From assembly GCA_030765045.1 (NCBI GenBank), contig CM060967.1:169076251-169140250 (forward strand): DNA of 64,000 bases, read 5' to 3'. This DNA is from Tenodera sinensis. Taxonomy: Eukaryota > Arthropoda > Insecta > Mantodea > Mantidae. The notes below the pieces were generated by a model that saw only the letters and a list, made by a program, of their open reading frames with translations, did not search any database and was not told the DNA's origin. How positions within the stretch are numbered: position 1 is the first letter of the stretch; every line of letters begins with the position of its first letter. Both the position numbers and the translations under genes were made by a program. Positions 1 to 10,093 of the stretch are shown piece by piece.

Positions 1-147
1 TTTACCTTTCTCATGGTATGATAGGCATTGGACTGTGCTGTTCAGTTGTTGCATTTCTTAGCATCAGTGACTTCTACAAAACCATGTACTTAACAAAAAG
101 TCATTTCTTTTTGTTAAAAAACATGAACATGATGACTTTTACAAAAC
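1..147. other. Unassigned sequence, probable P450 intron
   Basis: AT-rich sequence with no recognisable coding or repeat signal. It lies upstream of the P450 terminal exon, so it is probably intron of that gene, whose other exons are outside the window. Confidence 0.4.
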
Positions 148-337
148 GGCCGCGCCGTAGCCGAGTGGTTAGACCATTCGCTTCTCACTGAAGCGGCCCG
201 GGTTCGATCCCAGACAACAGCATGTGGGATTCGTGGTGGACGAAACGGCGCTGGGGCGAGTTTCCTCCGGGTTCTCCTGTTTCCCCCGCCATCTCATTCC
301 ACCGGTGCTTCATCTTCATTCCATGTATCATCAGTGT
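148..337 (+). mobile_element. tRNA-derived SINE, family S1
   Basis: The head looks like a tRNA: an A-box-like stretch at 158-170 (TAGCCGAGTGGTT) and a B box at 200-210 (GGGTTCGATCC). It is followed by a body containing TTCTCCTGTTTCCCCCGCC. The same head and body recur at 51149, and in reverse at 15088 and 60290, so this is a dispersed SINE rather than a tRNA gene. The 3' part is shorter than in the 51149 copy and runs into a 42-bp tandem repeat. It sits in the intron before the P450 terminal exon. Confidence 0.75.
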
Positions 338-458
338 CACCTTTGACTGGTGGATTAGCAGTGTCGTTACGAACTGGTGCACCTTTGACTGGTGGATTAG
401 CAGTGTCGTTACGAACTGGTGCACCTTTGATTGGTGGATTAGCAGTGTCGTTATGAAG
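338..458. repeat. 42-bp tandem repeat, about 2.9 units
   Basis: Units start at 338, 380 and 422 with the CACCTTTGACTGGTGG motif. The first two are nearly identical and the third has a few substitutions. The unit length is a multiple of three, so a frame stays open through it, but nothing suggests it is coding. Confidence 0.85.
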
Positions 459-574
459 AGGTTGATATATTGAGGTACATTGCAGTGGCGTGCGTATAAG
501 CCCTACATTATGGTATGGTCGAGCATAAAATATCCTATCAGACTATCCTGTATGTTGTATTGGAAATGTTGCAG

Positions 575-915
575 ATGGGTACATTGTTCCGGCCGGGTGC
601 ACTCTCAATCTCCACATTTTCATGTTACACCGGAACGTGGAGGAGTTTCCGGAGCCGGAGAACTTCAACCCCGACAACTTCCTACCAGAACGTGTGTTGA
701 AGAGACACCCTTACGCTTATGTGCCCTTCAGTGCGGGTCCCAGGAACTGCATCGGACAGAAATTCGCCCTCCTTGAGGAGAAGATGGTGCTAAGCGCCCT
801 TCTACGTCACTACAGAGTGAAGGCCGTGGACGATTTGGATAAGGTTCACATTACTGGAGAGTTGGTGTTGAGGCCAGAGAGTGGCATAAGATTGTGCATC
901 ACACCAAGGAGATAA
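575..915 (+). CDS. Cytochrome P450, CYP4-type, terminal exon (partial gene)
   Basis: The C-terminal 112 residues of a CYP4-family microsomal monooxygenase, which uses heme and P450 reductase to hydroxylate fatty acids, hormones or xenobiotics. Seen directly: a YIVPAG segment, then [16 protein letters not shown] (the PERF region), then the heme-binding loop [11 protein letters not shown]. The thiolate ligand Cys is at 748-750. It is followed by QKFALLEEK and a normal C terminus ending at TAA 913-915. The exon start is set by the acceptor TGTTGCAG at 567-574; it opens with the last two bases of a split codon, and the same frame meets a stop at about 526-528 further upstream. Helices A-K and the CYP4 threonine motif must lie in exons left of the window. 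The frame is intact and no key residue is missing. Subfamily and substrate cannot be assigned from this exon. Confidence 0.93.
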
Positions 916-1868
916 ACATACCACGTTCTGTACAGTTACATTTTTACAACTTATGTAGAAAGCCGATACCGGAATCATATGTAGTAAGTAAGCACGAGAA
1001 TTCCATGCACTATAAACTCCCAAAATATGCTTACATTCATGCACTATCAAGTATGATCAAGTCTAATATATATTAATATATACACTATCATTTTTGTTAC
1101 CAATTGATTAAATTCACCTGTAAACCAGAAAACATCAAGAAAAACAGACAAACTGTTAACACTAGGACTTCATTTTGTACAGTTCCAAAGATATTTAATA
1201 GTAAAGTTATGATATTTATAATAATCCATTAAATGGAAGGCCTTGCTTGACAAAATCACAAGAAAGGTCATTTAATGTATAAAGTAGTTCGTTTTTAGAC
1301 TTGTCACCTTCTGTACTTATATTATTCACTATAGTAGGTATTCAAAACAAAAGCCTACCAGAATAGTTGTAGTGCCAACTGTGAAAATAAATCTTGATTA
1401 AAATTATGAATGTTATTGCAAGTTGTTTATTTTTAAATGAGTAATAATACTAAATAGTGTTAAATAAATGGATTATTAATTATTCAGCGGAATAGCATAA
1501 ACAAATATCAAAGAAATATGCATTTAAAGTGCGAAGAATATGTATAATACGCACATTTGAGCTAAAACTATCTTATATATCCATTATGCAAGTTTGAATC
1601 TTAAAAAAGGCCCAAAATGCACATACTACGGAAAAAGTAGCTATACATATTTGGAACGAGAAAGTAATGACATGGATAAGTACTAACTTTGAGCTATGTC
1701 CAATAATCCTATAAAACATGCATTTATATGGAATTCTCGTCTCCAGTAATAACATACATAACCTTGAAATAGAACAAAACATTAAGCCACGTGGGATGAG
1801 CAGAGGTTGAGCTTGATAATTTTAAATGAAGCCATCGAATAAATTATATCTATATATAAACCAGGTGG
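916..1868. other. P450 3' UTR, then unassigned AT-rich spacer
   Basis: The P450 3' untranslated region probably runs to about 1400, where a canonical poly(A) signal lies. The remainder (1400-1868) is AT-rich with only short open frames and no recognised element. Confidence 0.5.
1386..1391 (+). promoter_or_regulatory. Candidate poly(A) signal of the P450 gene
   Basis: AATAAA lies 471 bp after the P450 stop. A T/G-rich stretch (TGTTATTGCAAGTTG) begins about 20 bp downstream, as expected for a cleavage site. No transcript was examined. Confidence 0.45.
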
Positions 1869-2086
1869 AAGGGAAGTCATTAAATTAATTTAAACCAGTG
1901 GTAGATCTCGATATTTGGAACACATTTTGTGTGTTACGTTTTTCTTCCTGACCATTTTCTACGGAGACATTTTAGTTTTGCCGAAAACGAGCTGGCAACA
2001 CTGCAGATTGTGTGGGTGTCACTCTCACTAGCTCAGTACATAAACTTCCATGAGGTACATATGAGAAGGTACATATGACTTCCCTT
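1869..2086. mobile_element. Candidate MITE with 12-bp terminal inverted repeats
   Basis: AAGGGAAGTCAT at 1869-1880 is the exact reverse complement of ATGACTTCCCTT at 2075-2086, bracketing 218 bp of non-coding DNA. A 12-bp direct duplication (AGGTACATATGA) occurs just inside the right end. No clear target-site duplication is visible and no second copy was noticed, so the call is tentative. Confidence 0.35.
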
Positions 2087-2849
2087 ATCTCTATATCTAA
2101 ATCTATATATGAGTGTATGCATGTGTGTATATATGTTTACAGTCCTTAATAAATAAGCTTTTGTTTAAACATTTTTAGAAAATAAAAATGAGAGTTTATA
2201 TGGTATTGAAATGTTCATTAAAGCACCTAGTGAAGCAGAGAAACATTGCAACGACATTGTAACGTTATGCAGAGGAGATAAAGTAATTCATGGCGAGTAT
2301 TGATACAGAAAGGCATGAATACTGCGGTGGAAAACAAATGTATGGTCCCTCCAAGCTTAAAGTGGGTACGCACATAAACATTGCGATTGTATCACTCCGC
2401 CAACAAACACGTCAATTCTTTCACTGTAGCAGTGTGAGGTTAGAATTGCACTCGGGTCACATTTATTAAATAAACTACATTAAGTAATTAAAGAAATTGG
2501 TTAAGAAAAGTTATGAAATTAAATGTTATGAGTAAAAGCTTACGTTAGCCTGAGTCACCAGATTGAGGCGCGGCGCCCTCAGATCTCAGAAGCAAGATTT
2601 CAATGCTTTTATAACTACTGCTAAAGAGTGAGTACTTATGCTCAAAATCATTTTATTCCGCACAAGGTTATGTAAATGACAAGTTATCCTGATAATGCTT
2701 ATGTACCTTTATAAGCAGTTTGTAGCTGTTTTAATGGCAAATCATTGTTCATTACATTTGATAGAGTCACATCGGACGGTGAATTAGTGAAATGACGCTC
2801 ACATGAGCCCGAGGTCTCTAGAGGTTTAACTTACCCGACATTCGTCTGC
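2087..2849. other. Unassigned intergenic sequence
   Basis: AT-rich, with no coding exon, RNA gene or recognised repeat. Confidence 0.5.
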
Positions 2850-2945
2850 TCAGGATAAGTGAAAACCTTATCTGGACAACTCACCCTAAGGGAGATTCGA
2901 ACTCGCCACCTCTTGGGCGTGACGTACAGAGGCGGGCGAATTAGA
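2850..2945 (-). mobile_element. SINE-like remnant, family S3
   Basis: Read on the minus strand it contains a B-box-like GAGTTCGAATCTC followed by CTTAGGGTGAGTTGTCC. This block is shared with the + strand copy near 51640. The A-box half is degraded. The copies share sequence downstream of the B box, supporting a SINE rather than a chance match. Confidence 0.5.
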
Positions 2946-4052
2946 TATCCTATTATGTGCGTTAGCATATACTGTTCATAATTTTCTGTGCTGTTAAGAG
3001 CTGAAACCGCCACTGACCAAGGTTAAATTACCTACTTCCGGGGAACTCGCAATAATCTGAACAACGTTAAACTCACCAAGGCAACGGCTATCAACAACTA
3101 ATTACCTATATGTATATGTATGCTTTCTAAGCAATAAATTTAACCTCACTACAAAAGAGAAAGTTGTTCATCAGCTTCAGATTACTATATCTGCTTTATT
3201 AGCCGTGTACTTACCTCGTAAATATTTTCTTGTAGTGTGAAATTCTTTGAAATGCCCTTTTGTACTTTCTCCACCATGTATATACGTAATAGGTATAGAA
3301 TATATTGCGTGTTACTGACATTTCACAGGAAGTGCATGTCACACGAAATCCAGAAAAAGTCAGTTAAAATAAGTTCAGCAACTTATTTCTGAATAACCTA
3401 AGGAGAAACAAAATAAAGGCGATTAAACACTTTAAAGAAGTATCACTTAACATTCCTAATATCGTGAAAAATTACGCTTTACGTCATAAATTGGATTCAG
3501 TCACAGAACCTGTTATATAATCAAATGCATTTCCATATACATACTTTAGGAACCCCTTCCGTACTACTGTTGCATTTTGTACCGTTCTTTTTGTGCACTT
3601 TTCCACGAAACTTTTAAAATATTGATTGTGTTGTTAAATGGGATATTAGCCCATATCATCATGTGGCATAAATCTGTAAAAAGGTCAGATTGTGTGTCTG
3701 AATATGAGGTAAGGGCATAATTTCACTCGGTTCATTTGAACCCATTTGGGGCACCTGTTGGCAATGTTATTTACTACGACAATGTTGTACATTGTTAAAG
3801 CGTTTATTCCCTCCTATTTCTGAATGACAGAGTTTGCATTCTGTTATATCACCATTAATAGTATATAATACGGTGAATCCAATTCTGTAATCTATTCCTG
3901 TATTTTCTCTTTATGTGGTTTAGACATATTGTATTTCCACATATAAACACGTATGTACCTATCATCCTTTCTTACAAGATTGAAAACAGTGTTGTTATAA
4001 TCAATTTAATTTAAAACGTGAGTCAATTAATAACACTAAACAACACTTACAT
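2946..4052. other. Unassigned intergenic sequence
   Basis: AT-rich spacer of about 1.1 kb. No exon, RNA gene or repeat could be recognised. Confidence 0.5.
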
Positions 4053-4409
4053 TTATAACTTTCCGGAACGTGTTTTGGAGGTTAACTTTCCTCCATTATC
4101 AACCAGATGACTGGGTTTCCATGTTGCGGATGGCGATGCTTCTTCTGATGTTTTCTCTGGTGACGGTTCGAGGAACTTGCTGAAAATATCTTTCTGGGGA
4201 ATGTTGAAATTAAATACGCGGTTTCTATTTTTTAAAATGAAGATTTGTTCCCATGTGGACAGCTCTTGTTTTCCGGTTATGTGTTTGAGGAGTTTCGGTT
4301 CTGGCTTTATGTGCCTGTTACTGTGCACACAGAAAGGGACACGGAATCGGCACTTCAGGTAATTTTTTATACAGAAATATTGGATTAGTTTGTTTAACAT
4401 CATCTTCAA
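4053..4409 (-). other. Unrecognised 118-codon open frame
   Basis: The longest open frame between the two genes, about 118 codons on the minus strand and richer in G+C than its surroundings. The predicted peptide is basic in its first half and Ser/Thr/Pro/Glu-rich near the end; no family was recognised. On the opposite strand the same interval ends in a donor-like CAG|GTAATT at about 4360, so a + strand exon is an alternative. It could be a remnant of an unrecognised element. Coding status is doubtful. Confidence 0.2.
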
Positions 4410-4479
4410 CGGAAACTACTTGGATGTTACTGAGTTTCTGTCAGCAGTCTTACCAGAGTGACAAAGATGTTAAAAAAAT

Positions 4480-4966
4480 CCTCATCACAAACTACAATTT
4501 ACTTGGAACACTTTAAAACATATTTAGTTTCTCAAAAATGGCTTAACAATGTTGATTAAAATACCACATGTTTAAGATATTTTTATCCCAAATGAAATAG
4601 ATTTGCTTTGAATATCGTCAAAAGTTCTCTGCAGTTTATGGGGACTTTTGTATAACTAGTAAACCATAGGAGTAAAAAATCTTATCATATACAAAATGTA
4701 AGTCTTAAATCATACAATTTATGTCTTTTAAATTTTTTATGGCGTAAACAATTTCTCAAACGGTAGTTATTTTTATCTCTTGAAATGCAACAGAATGAAA
4801 TTTCAAAGTCATGACATAGTGACCAGCTGTTAAAACATTTTACTATTACTTAAAGCTTACTGTATTCTCATATATATTCATATACATGACGATAGAGGAG
4901 TAGATGTTAGGAGGAATGGTTAGTACAAGAGTAGAGAAATTCATGTGAGTATAATACAGATTGTTC
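4480..4966 (+). repeat. Family A dispersed repeat, right half
   Basis: Carries the family landmarks in order: a block like AACGATTTTGATNAAAATGCCACATG, the dACTTTTGTATAACTAGTAAACC block, the CTTACTGTATTCTCATAT block, and the right end TTAGTACAAGAGTAGAGAAA followed by TCATGTGAGT. The left part is missing. Non-coding. Confidence 0.7.
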
Positions 4967-5048
4967 TACTTTGTTACCTTCGTTTTGATAAAGAAAGCAT
5001 TAAGTGTGTAATGATAATGAACGTACACATAATAAACAATACTTAGTG

Positions 5049-5143
5049 TCAGTGTGGAGGTTTATCAGAGCCAGACAGGGAACAAAAGCGCTACTGAAGG
5101 TGAAACGCGCGTCACTTCCTGTTTAGACAGCGTTACACTTGAG
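5049..5143 (+). other. Candidate 5' UTR exon of the GMC gene
   Basis: A strong donor GAG|GTAAGT ends at 5143. An insect initiator-like TCAGT lies at 5049-5053 with an A/T-rich ATAATAAA some 15-20 bp upstream. Splicing 5143 to the acceptor at 5571-5572 would place an in-frame TGA shortly before ATG 5584, consistent with a non-coding first exon. A coding use of this exon is not supported. Inference from splice signals only. Confidence 0.3.
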
Positions 5144-5189
5144 GTAAGTTTCGAATTCCGGCTACGAAAGTGCAAAATTGACCAAGGTA

Positions 5190-5556
5190 AAAGATTTTAT
5201 TCTACCCAAAAGTTCTATATAGAGATTTCATCGGAAATACGTTTTGTATAGAGAAAGATCTGTTGTTTACACGTGTCTGCCTGTGAACGGTACAACTCAA
5301 AAATAAAATCACCGTTCAAAACTAAAGTTGGTATTTAAATTCAGCATCTTTTAAGCACGACCAGCAATTAAAGTATTTGAGTATCACTCAAGTCTACTCA
5401 ATTTTCCCATTCCCATTGTATTTATAAGGGAATATGTAATAAAACCAATTTTACAAACATTTTTTCTATTAACATGAAGTAGATAAAAAGAATAAGCATT
5501 TTAAAAGTGGTTTGTGCTAGAGTGAGTGGAGAAAGTCATGTGAGTGCAACACATGT
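5190..5556 (+). repeat. Family A dispersed repeat, internally deleted
   Basis: A diverged copy: TTCTACCCAAAAGTTC and ATTTCATCGGAAATACG from the left half, ACTAAAGTTGGTATTTAAAT from the middle, then the right end GGAGAAAGTCATGTGAGTGC. About half of the interior is absent. It ends about 16 bp before the acceptor of the first GMC coding exon. Confidence 0.65.
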
Positions 5557-5583
5557 CTGTTCTGTGACGCAGGTGAAGTAAAG

Positions 5584-5762
5584 ATGACAGAAAGTGCCTC
5601 TTGCTCACCATTCCACCTTCTCCATGCGTTCTACTCCTTGATGACAACTTATGTTCCTCAGAGTGAAACAGATCTGCAGTCTCCACTCAAACTTAACAAT
5701 GGGAGTAGTTACGACTTTATCATTGTTGGGGCAGGAACTGCCGGCTGCGTCCTGGCGAACAG
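5584..5762 (+). CDS. GMC gene, coding exon 1
   Basis: Encodes the N terminus and the dinucleotide-binding loop (YDFIIVGAGTAGCVLAN). It ends at donor AACAG|GTAAGA within an Arg codon. A possible acceptor lies at 5571-5572 (ACGCAG), so the exon may start at 5573 with 11 bases of leader before the ATG. Confidence 0.88.
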
Positions 5763-8700
5763 GTAAGACAAGGTGACACTGGACATTCTGCAACTGCCAT
5801 ATTTCTAAAAACAAATTAAATTGCTTATATTTGACAGCTACTTTCTAATGGTTTGCGAGAGTTTTTTTCCCCATTTGCTCAGATAGCTTGTTAATTATTT
5901 AAACCTTTCGTGTTCACAACAAAATCTAACTTGACTAGAAAACGCCGGGCTATATTTTTTATAACCAGAAGTCGTCATTAACGCCTGAACAATGTGAAGT
6001 TCGGCTTACAAATGCATTTGACGAAGAAGTCTGATGAAGGTAGCGGTTTTGTACTGATGAACTTCGTGAAGAACGCCCAAGAACTGTTGCTACTGATGAA
6101 AGTATTGCCACTGTTGAAGCAATGCTTGAAGAAATACCATAACAGTTAAAGAGCATCCATAAGCAAAAACAATTTACCAACTCGATCGGAGTGCCACTCT
6201 TGAACTCACTCGCCAGAGTTCCCAGATTTGCGAGATCCTCACTTATATAGAGTAGGAACTTTCCAGAGCGCTCGACATGTTGAAACATCCAGAAGGTTCT
6301 ATTTGTCTGGCGATATCACTTGTGTTTACGGTGGACAGCACGAGTCTTATCTTGTTTACAATTGGACTGTCCATAAACATTGGACATAACCAATAGGAAT
6401 ATCCCTTATAACAGTAATATTGTAACTTTTTGGCGTATATGTCTAGTAGGTATCATGTAATGTTGCTTGAGTTGGTACGGTTCATTCTTGCAGGTTGTCG
6501 GAGGTGAAGAACTGGAAGATTCTTTTGATAGAGGCGGGAGGAGAGGAACCAGAACTATCCCAGGTGCCCGCTTTCTTCCCCTTCTATGACTCGGTCATCC
6601 CAGGCTGGGATATTACAACAGAACCTCAACCTGGAGCCTGTAATGGGTTGCGATGTCCCTGGCCCAGGGCCAAAGTAATGGGAGGTTGTAGTGCCCACAA
6701 CAACATGCTGTACGCTACAGGAAATCGCTACGACTACGACCACTGGGCCGAGCTGGGTAAGTACAACCACTGTACTTGTAAATAATACCTCTAATTGATG
6801 GGCTGTATTGTTACCCCCTCTGCTGCATACGTGATCAAGAAGACCGCATAACCGGGCGCTGACCACGTCCCACCTCCAATACTGCATTCCATTCATGACG
6901 CCTATGTTGGGCGGACATGGGTGACGCAGAGGTCGGGCGGTAGCACTCGGCCCGGATGGGTTGTTGTAGGTGTTGTATTGCACACACTCAATACTTCACA
7001 GAAAATACTTTTGGGACTCCCGCATTAAAATAATTAGAACATAAATACCAGCATAACTCAAAAACGAAAATATACTTAAATATTAGACAATGTTTAAGGT
7101 CACTATCTTCAACGGATGCAACACCACAATTTTCAAGGAAACTCCTCCACTCCCAACTATCCATCGTATGGAAATGGATTTGAAAGTATTGATTTTCTCA
7201 AAAATGCCTCAATTTGTATTAAAATAGAATAAGTTTAAAACAGTTTTAAGGCAAATGAACCGCATGTATTGAATTTTCTAAAGCCTCTTCATTCTGAATG
7301 ACTTTTGTATAACTGATAAACGTAAGAGATAGATAAAAGCTTACTACAAAAAAAAAAAAAAAAAAGAAAAGAAATAGTTCTTGAACAAATATATGTCAAA
7401 CAAAACTGTGGAGACAAACCAGTCTCCTTGTTGTTTGTATTGAATTTTCCAATACTACTTACTTTTTTCAAATAGAAAGTGCTTACTCGTTTTGTATATC
7501 CTTACCATATAAGGAGAATGCAATATCAAAGCCATCAGATAGCGACCAGTTTTAAAATATTTGACTACTGCATTCCTATATTCCGCTTGCACCTACAAGA
7601 AAGTTAGCAATAAGATACTTTCTGCAAATGCTTATCTCGACTAACATGAAGTAGATAGAGGAATTCGTGTTTGTCAGAATAGTTTGTTGAACAGGCAGAG
7701 AAGGTTATGAGAATGTAACACATCGGATTTTTACACCTAATGCCTTGTTCACAGGAAACACTGGCTGGAGCTATGAGGAAGTACTGTCATATTTCCACAA
7801 GGCCAAAAGGAAAATGAACCCATCATCTTCTACCTCAAAGTGTTACGGAAGGAAAGGGTATCAACCTGTCGACAGATTCCCCGAGAGTGATTCAAACATG
7901 GGACTCATACTTCAAGGTCTAGAACAGCTGGGGTTTAAAATACACAGCTACATTGATGGCAGCCAAGCTGGTGCAGGACCTCTCAAAGGAACACAGCAAT
8001 TCGGTGAACGTGCAAGTACCAACAGGGCCTACATAAGCCCTATACGGAATGAACGACCCAATCTTACCATCGTCACAAATGTTCGAGTTACCAAAGTACT
8101 GATTGATCCGGAAAGCAATACAGCAACTGGTGTTGAGTATACTCTGGAACATGATAAACATATTATGGGGAACCTAGTGGCCACAAAGGAAGTCATAGTG
8201 TCTGCTGGGGTAATAAATTCTCCAAAAATACTAATGCTCTCAGGCATAGGTCCAAAAGAGACTCTTGAACCACTGAATATTCAGGTGATACAGGATCTAA
8301 AAACAGGACAGAATCTTCAAGACCATCCGGGAGCTAACGGGTTCTATGCTGAAACGTTGGGTTCTGCCAATAAACTGCCACAGGGACCGATGCAGATATA
8401 CCAAGACGTTGCCACATACAATCAAGACTACAGTCCTGCTTGCAAAACGAACAAGCAGAAGACCAGAAGAGGCCCATGGGCTGGAATTGGCTTTCTTGAA
8501 GCGGCTGCTTTTGGCTATTCCAGATATGGCAACAAATCCATAGAAAACCCTGACTTCCAGTTGACATTCTACCCTACCATCTTGAACAAGCCAGGCTGTC
8601 AGTACGTGAAATTAACACCACTTTGTTACTATAACGCCATCCATTGCCAAGTGGCGGTGTTGAGGCCAAAGAGTCGAGGTTACATCACCATCAATTCAAC

Positions 8701-9145
8701 AGATCCTTTTGCATATCCTCTTGTTTTTCCTAACTACCTCCAAGATCAACACGATGTCGACGTGTTTACTGACGCAATGCGCGTGCACCATGAACTAATG
8801 AACACTAGCGCCATCAGGGATAAATTCGTGATGAGGAGGAACGAAAGCCTTTGCAGTGATTCAGCTTACAATAGTGACAAGTATTGGGAATGTATAGCAC
8901 GCAAGACGACCAGCAGCAATTTTCACCCGTGTTGCAGTGTGAGGATGGGGCCTTCCAGGGATCCAGATGCTGTCGTGGATCCACAACTTCGTGTGCACGG
9001 CGTGAAGAACTTGAGGGTGATAGATGCCTCAATCATGCCCAGGATAGTCAGTGGAAACACCAACTTCCCCACCATCATGATTGCTGAGAAGGGCGCAGAT
9101 TTAATAAAGAGCAGTTGGAACGAAGCGTTACAATGCCAGAAATAA
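5584..9145 (+). CDS. GMC oxidoreductase, insect glucose-dehydrogenase-like (3 coding exons)
   Basis: An FAD-dependent glucose-methanol-choline oxidoreductase of the large insect group that includes glucose dehydrogenase (FAD, quinone). These enzymes oxidise small alcohols or sugars and act in cuticle, immunity or ecdysteroid metabolism; the substrate here is unknown. Exons 5584-5762, 6494-6756 and 7755-9145 join with GT-AG introns into an uninterrupted 610-codon frame, normal for the family. Visible landmarks: ADP-binding GAGTAG near residue 50; ILLIEAGGEE; GMC signature 1 region GGCSAHNNMLY from residue 123; GMC signature 2 SAGVINSPKILMLSGIG at 297-313; catalytic His about 538 in NFHPCCSVRMG; partner Asn about 584 in GNTNFPT. 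The N terminus has only a weak hydrophobic stretch, so a signal peptide is uncertain. ATG 5584 was chosen because it precedes the FAD fold by the usual distance. Both introns and the upstream region carry transposon remnants. Confidence 0.92.
5970..6135 (+). mobile_element. Mariner-like helix-turn-helix remnant in GMC intron 1
   Basis: A broken frame reads SLTPEQCEVRLTNAF and then, after a gap, REERPRTVATDESIATVEA. This resembles the N-terminal DNA-binding part of mariner transposases, with the family's GRPRT-type hinge altered to ERPRT. The middle is missing and a stop follows. An old, inactive fragment. Confidence 0.45.
6494..6756 (+). CDS. GMC gene, coding exon 2
   Basis: Acceptor TTCTTGCAG|G at 6493 and donor CTGG|GTAAGT at 6756/6757, both strong. 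It encodes LLIEAGGEE, the substrate-side segment, and the PRAKVMGGCSAHNNMLY block with GNRYDYDHWAELG. The GMC signature 1 core has Cys-Ser-Ala-His where many relatives have Ser-Ser-Val-Leu. Confidence 0.92.
6800..6975. other. GC-richer segment in GMC intron 2, unassigned
   Basis: This ~175-bp patch is distinctly richer in G+C than the rest of the intron. An open minus-strand frame crosses it, but no protein family or repeat was recognised. It may be part of an old insertion. Confidence 0.3.
7060..7732 (+). repeat. Family A dispersed repeat in GMC intron 2
   Basis: Contains the GGATGCAACACCACAATTTTC, ACTTTTGTATAACTGATAAAC and ATATTCCGCTTGCACCTACAAG blocks and a right end GAGAATGTAACACATCGGAT. 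A run of about 18 A at 7350 interrupts the middle. The right end stops about 20 bp before the exon 3 acceptor. Confidence 0.65.
7755..9145 (+). CDS. GMC gene, coding exon 3
   Basis: Acceptor TTGTTCACAG at 7754. The exon completes a Gly codon and continues NTGWSYEEVL, through signature 2 and the substrate domain, to the catalytic His and Asn region (FHPCCSVRMG and SGNTNFPTIMIAEKGADLI). TAA is at 9143-9145; an AATAAA overlaps the stop (9142-9147). A mariner remnant starts only about 40 bp further on, so the original 3' UTR may have been displaced. Confidence 0.93.
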
Positions 9146-9184
9146 ACTCCTTTGATTACATACGAAGCCGACGCTGACAATTTT

Positions 9185-9375
9185 TATAAAATGAAACAGG
9201 GATTACCTTTTTAAAACTTTTACTGACTATTTTCAAAACATTCTCCGTTAACATTAATACATTTTTGAAACCATTCCTTAAAGCAATGATGTCTCTTCAG
9301 AAACCAGGTTTTTATAATGTTCCACTGCTTCATCTGTGACGAAAAATGATTCCACACATTTACCTTTAATTTTGG
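9185..9375 (-). mobile_element. Mariner-like transposase C-terminal remnant
   Basis: On the minus strand, in shifting frames, reads FVTDEAVEHY and then CFKEWFQKCINVNGECFE, the usual ending of mariner transposases (Trp, Cys-Ile, then Gly-Glu-Tyr-like). Frameshifts and stops make it inactive. It begins just after the GMC stop codon. Confidence 0.45.
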
Positions 9376-9654
9376 AGATCGCAAAGTGCTAGGCCGGGGC
9401 TGTGTGGTGCTGACCTTCTAACGGGATCCCCGCAAATAGTCAATTATTGGCCGTGTTCCGCCACCGTTCCCATTTTGTTGGAATGACGTGAGCACCAGGG
9501 ACAGGGTTGCAATATGCTAGCCGCGATCCAGGGTTCTTACAATAATTCAGATTCAATGCGATATTTCTGTACTGCATGCTCAGCGTTAGGATACACGTTA
9601 TTCATTTGAAACCTAACGGAGCACACGGCGTTTCGCCTCTCCCGCGACCTTGCT

Positions 9655-9875
9655 GGATTCCCCCCACTACCGACTGGTACTGGGCCTCCGAAAATCCACA
9701 TGGCGTTCAATAAATCTCTGATTATGATCGGAGAGATGGAGTTTGGTGTGCTGTTAGTGCTAGGGCCATAATCGGTCCAATATTCTACGAGCAGACTGTA
9801 AATGCGGAGAGGTACCGAAATGACATATTGACCCCATTTTATCATGAACTGACAGAAGCCAGTCTCTGTTTGAAT
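9655..9875 (+). mobile_element. Tc1/mariner-superfamily transposase fragment
   Basis: A nearly open stretch reads YWASENPHGVQ, a stop, then GVWCAVSARAIIGPIFYEQ and TVNAERYRNDILTPFY. This matches the central DDE region of a Tc1/mariner-type transposase common in insects. The first catalytic Asp side and the C-terminal third are not present. Opposite strand to the neighbouring mariner remnant. Confidence 0.6.
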
Positions 9876-9949
9876 GGGAAAAAGAAAAATGTGTTTTTTT
9901 TTAGTTTTTCTGCACAATTTTTCCAGTTTTTCTCTTCATAAGAACCTTC

Positions 9950-10093
9950 CTCGCACTTAAACGAATATATGAAAAAAAGAATTAGCCAAATTGGTCCAGC
10001 CCTTTCGAAATTTTATGGTTACGAAGGTTTACAAAATTAATTCTTATTATATAGAAGAAGAAGAAGAAGAAGAAGAAGAAGAAGAAGAAGAAA
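9950..10093 (+). mobile_element. RTE-like LINE 3' end with (GAA)n tail
   Basis: The block CCAAATTGGTCCAGCCCTTTCG followed by GGTTACGAAGGTTTACAAA resembles the end of RTE-type LINE 3' UTRs. It is followed by a pure (GAA)n run at 10054-10093, as expected for a LINE family with simple-repeat tails. No coding portion is attached. Confidence 0.4.

Noticed and set aside
148..220. A functional tRNA gene
   Set aside because: A and B boxes are present but the arms do not pair into a tRNA, and the head is followed by a body shared with other dispersed copies, which marks a SINE. The same applies at 15088, 50957, 51149 and 60290.
4053..4409. A third host gene between the P450 and GMC genes
   Set aside because: The open frame has no recognised domain or splice framework, and both strands are comparably open; listed only as an unrecognised frame.
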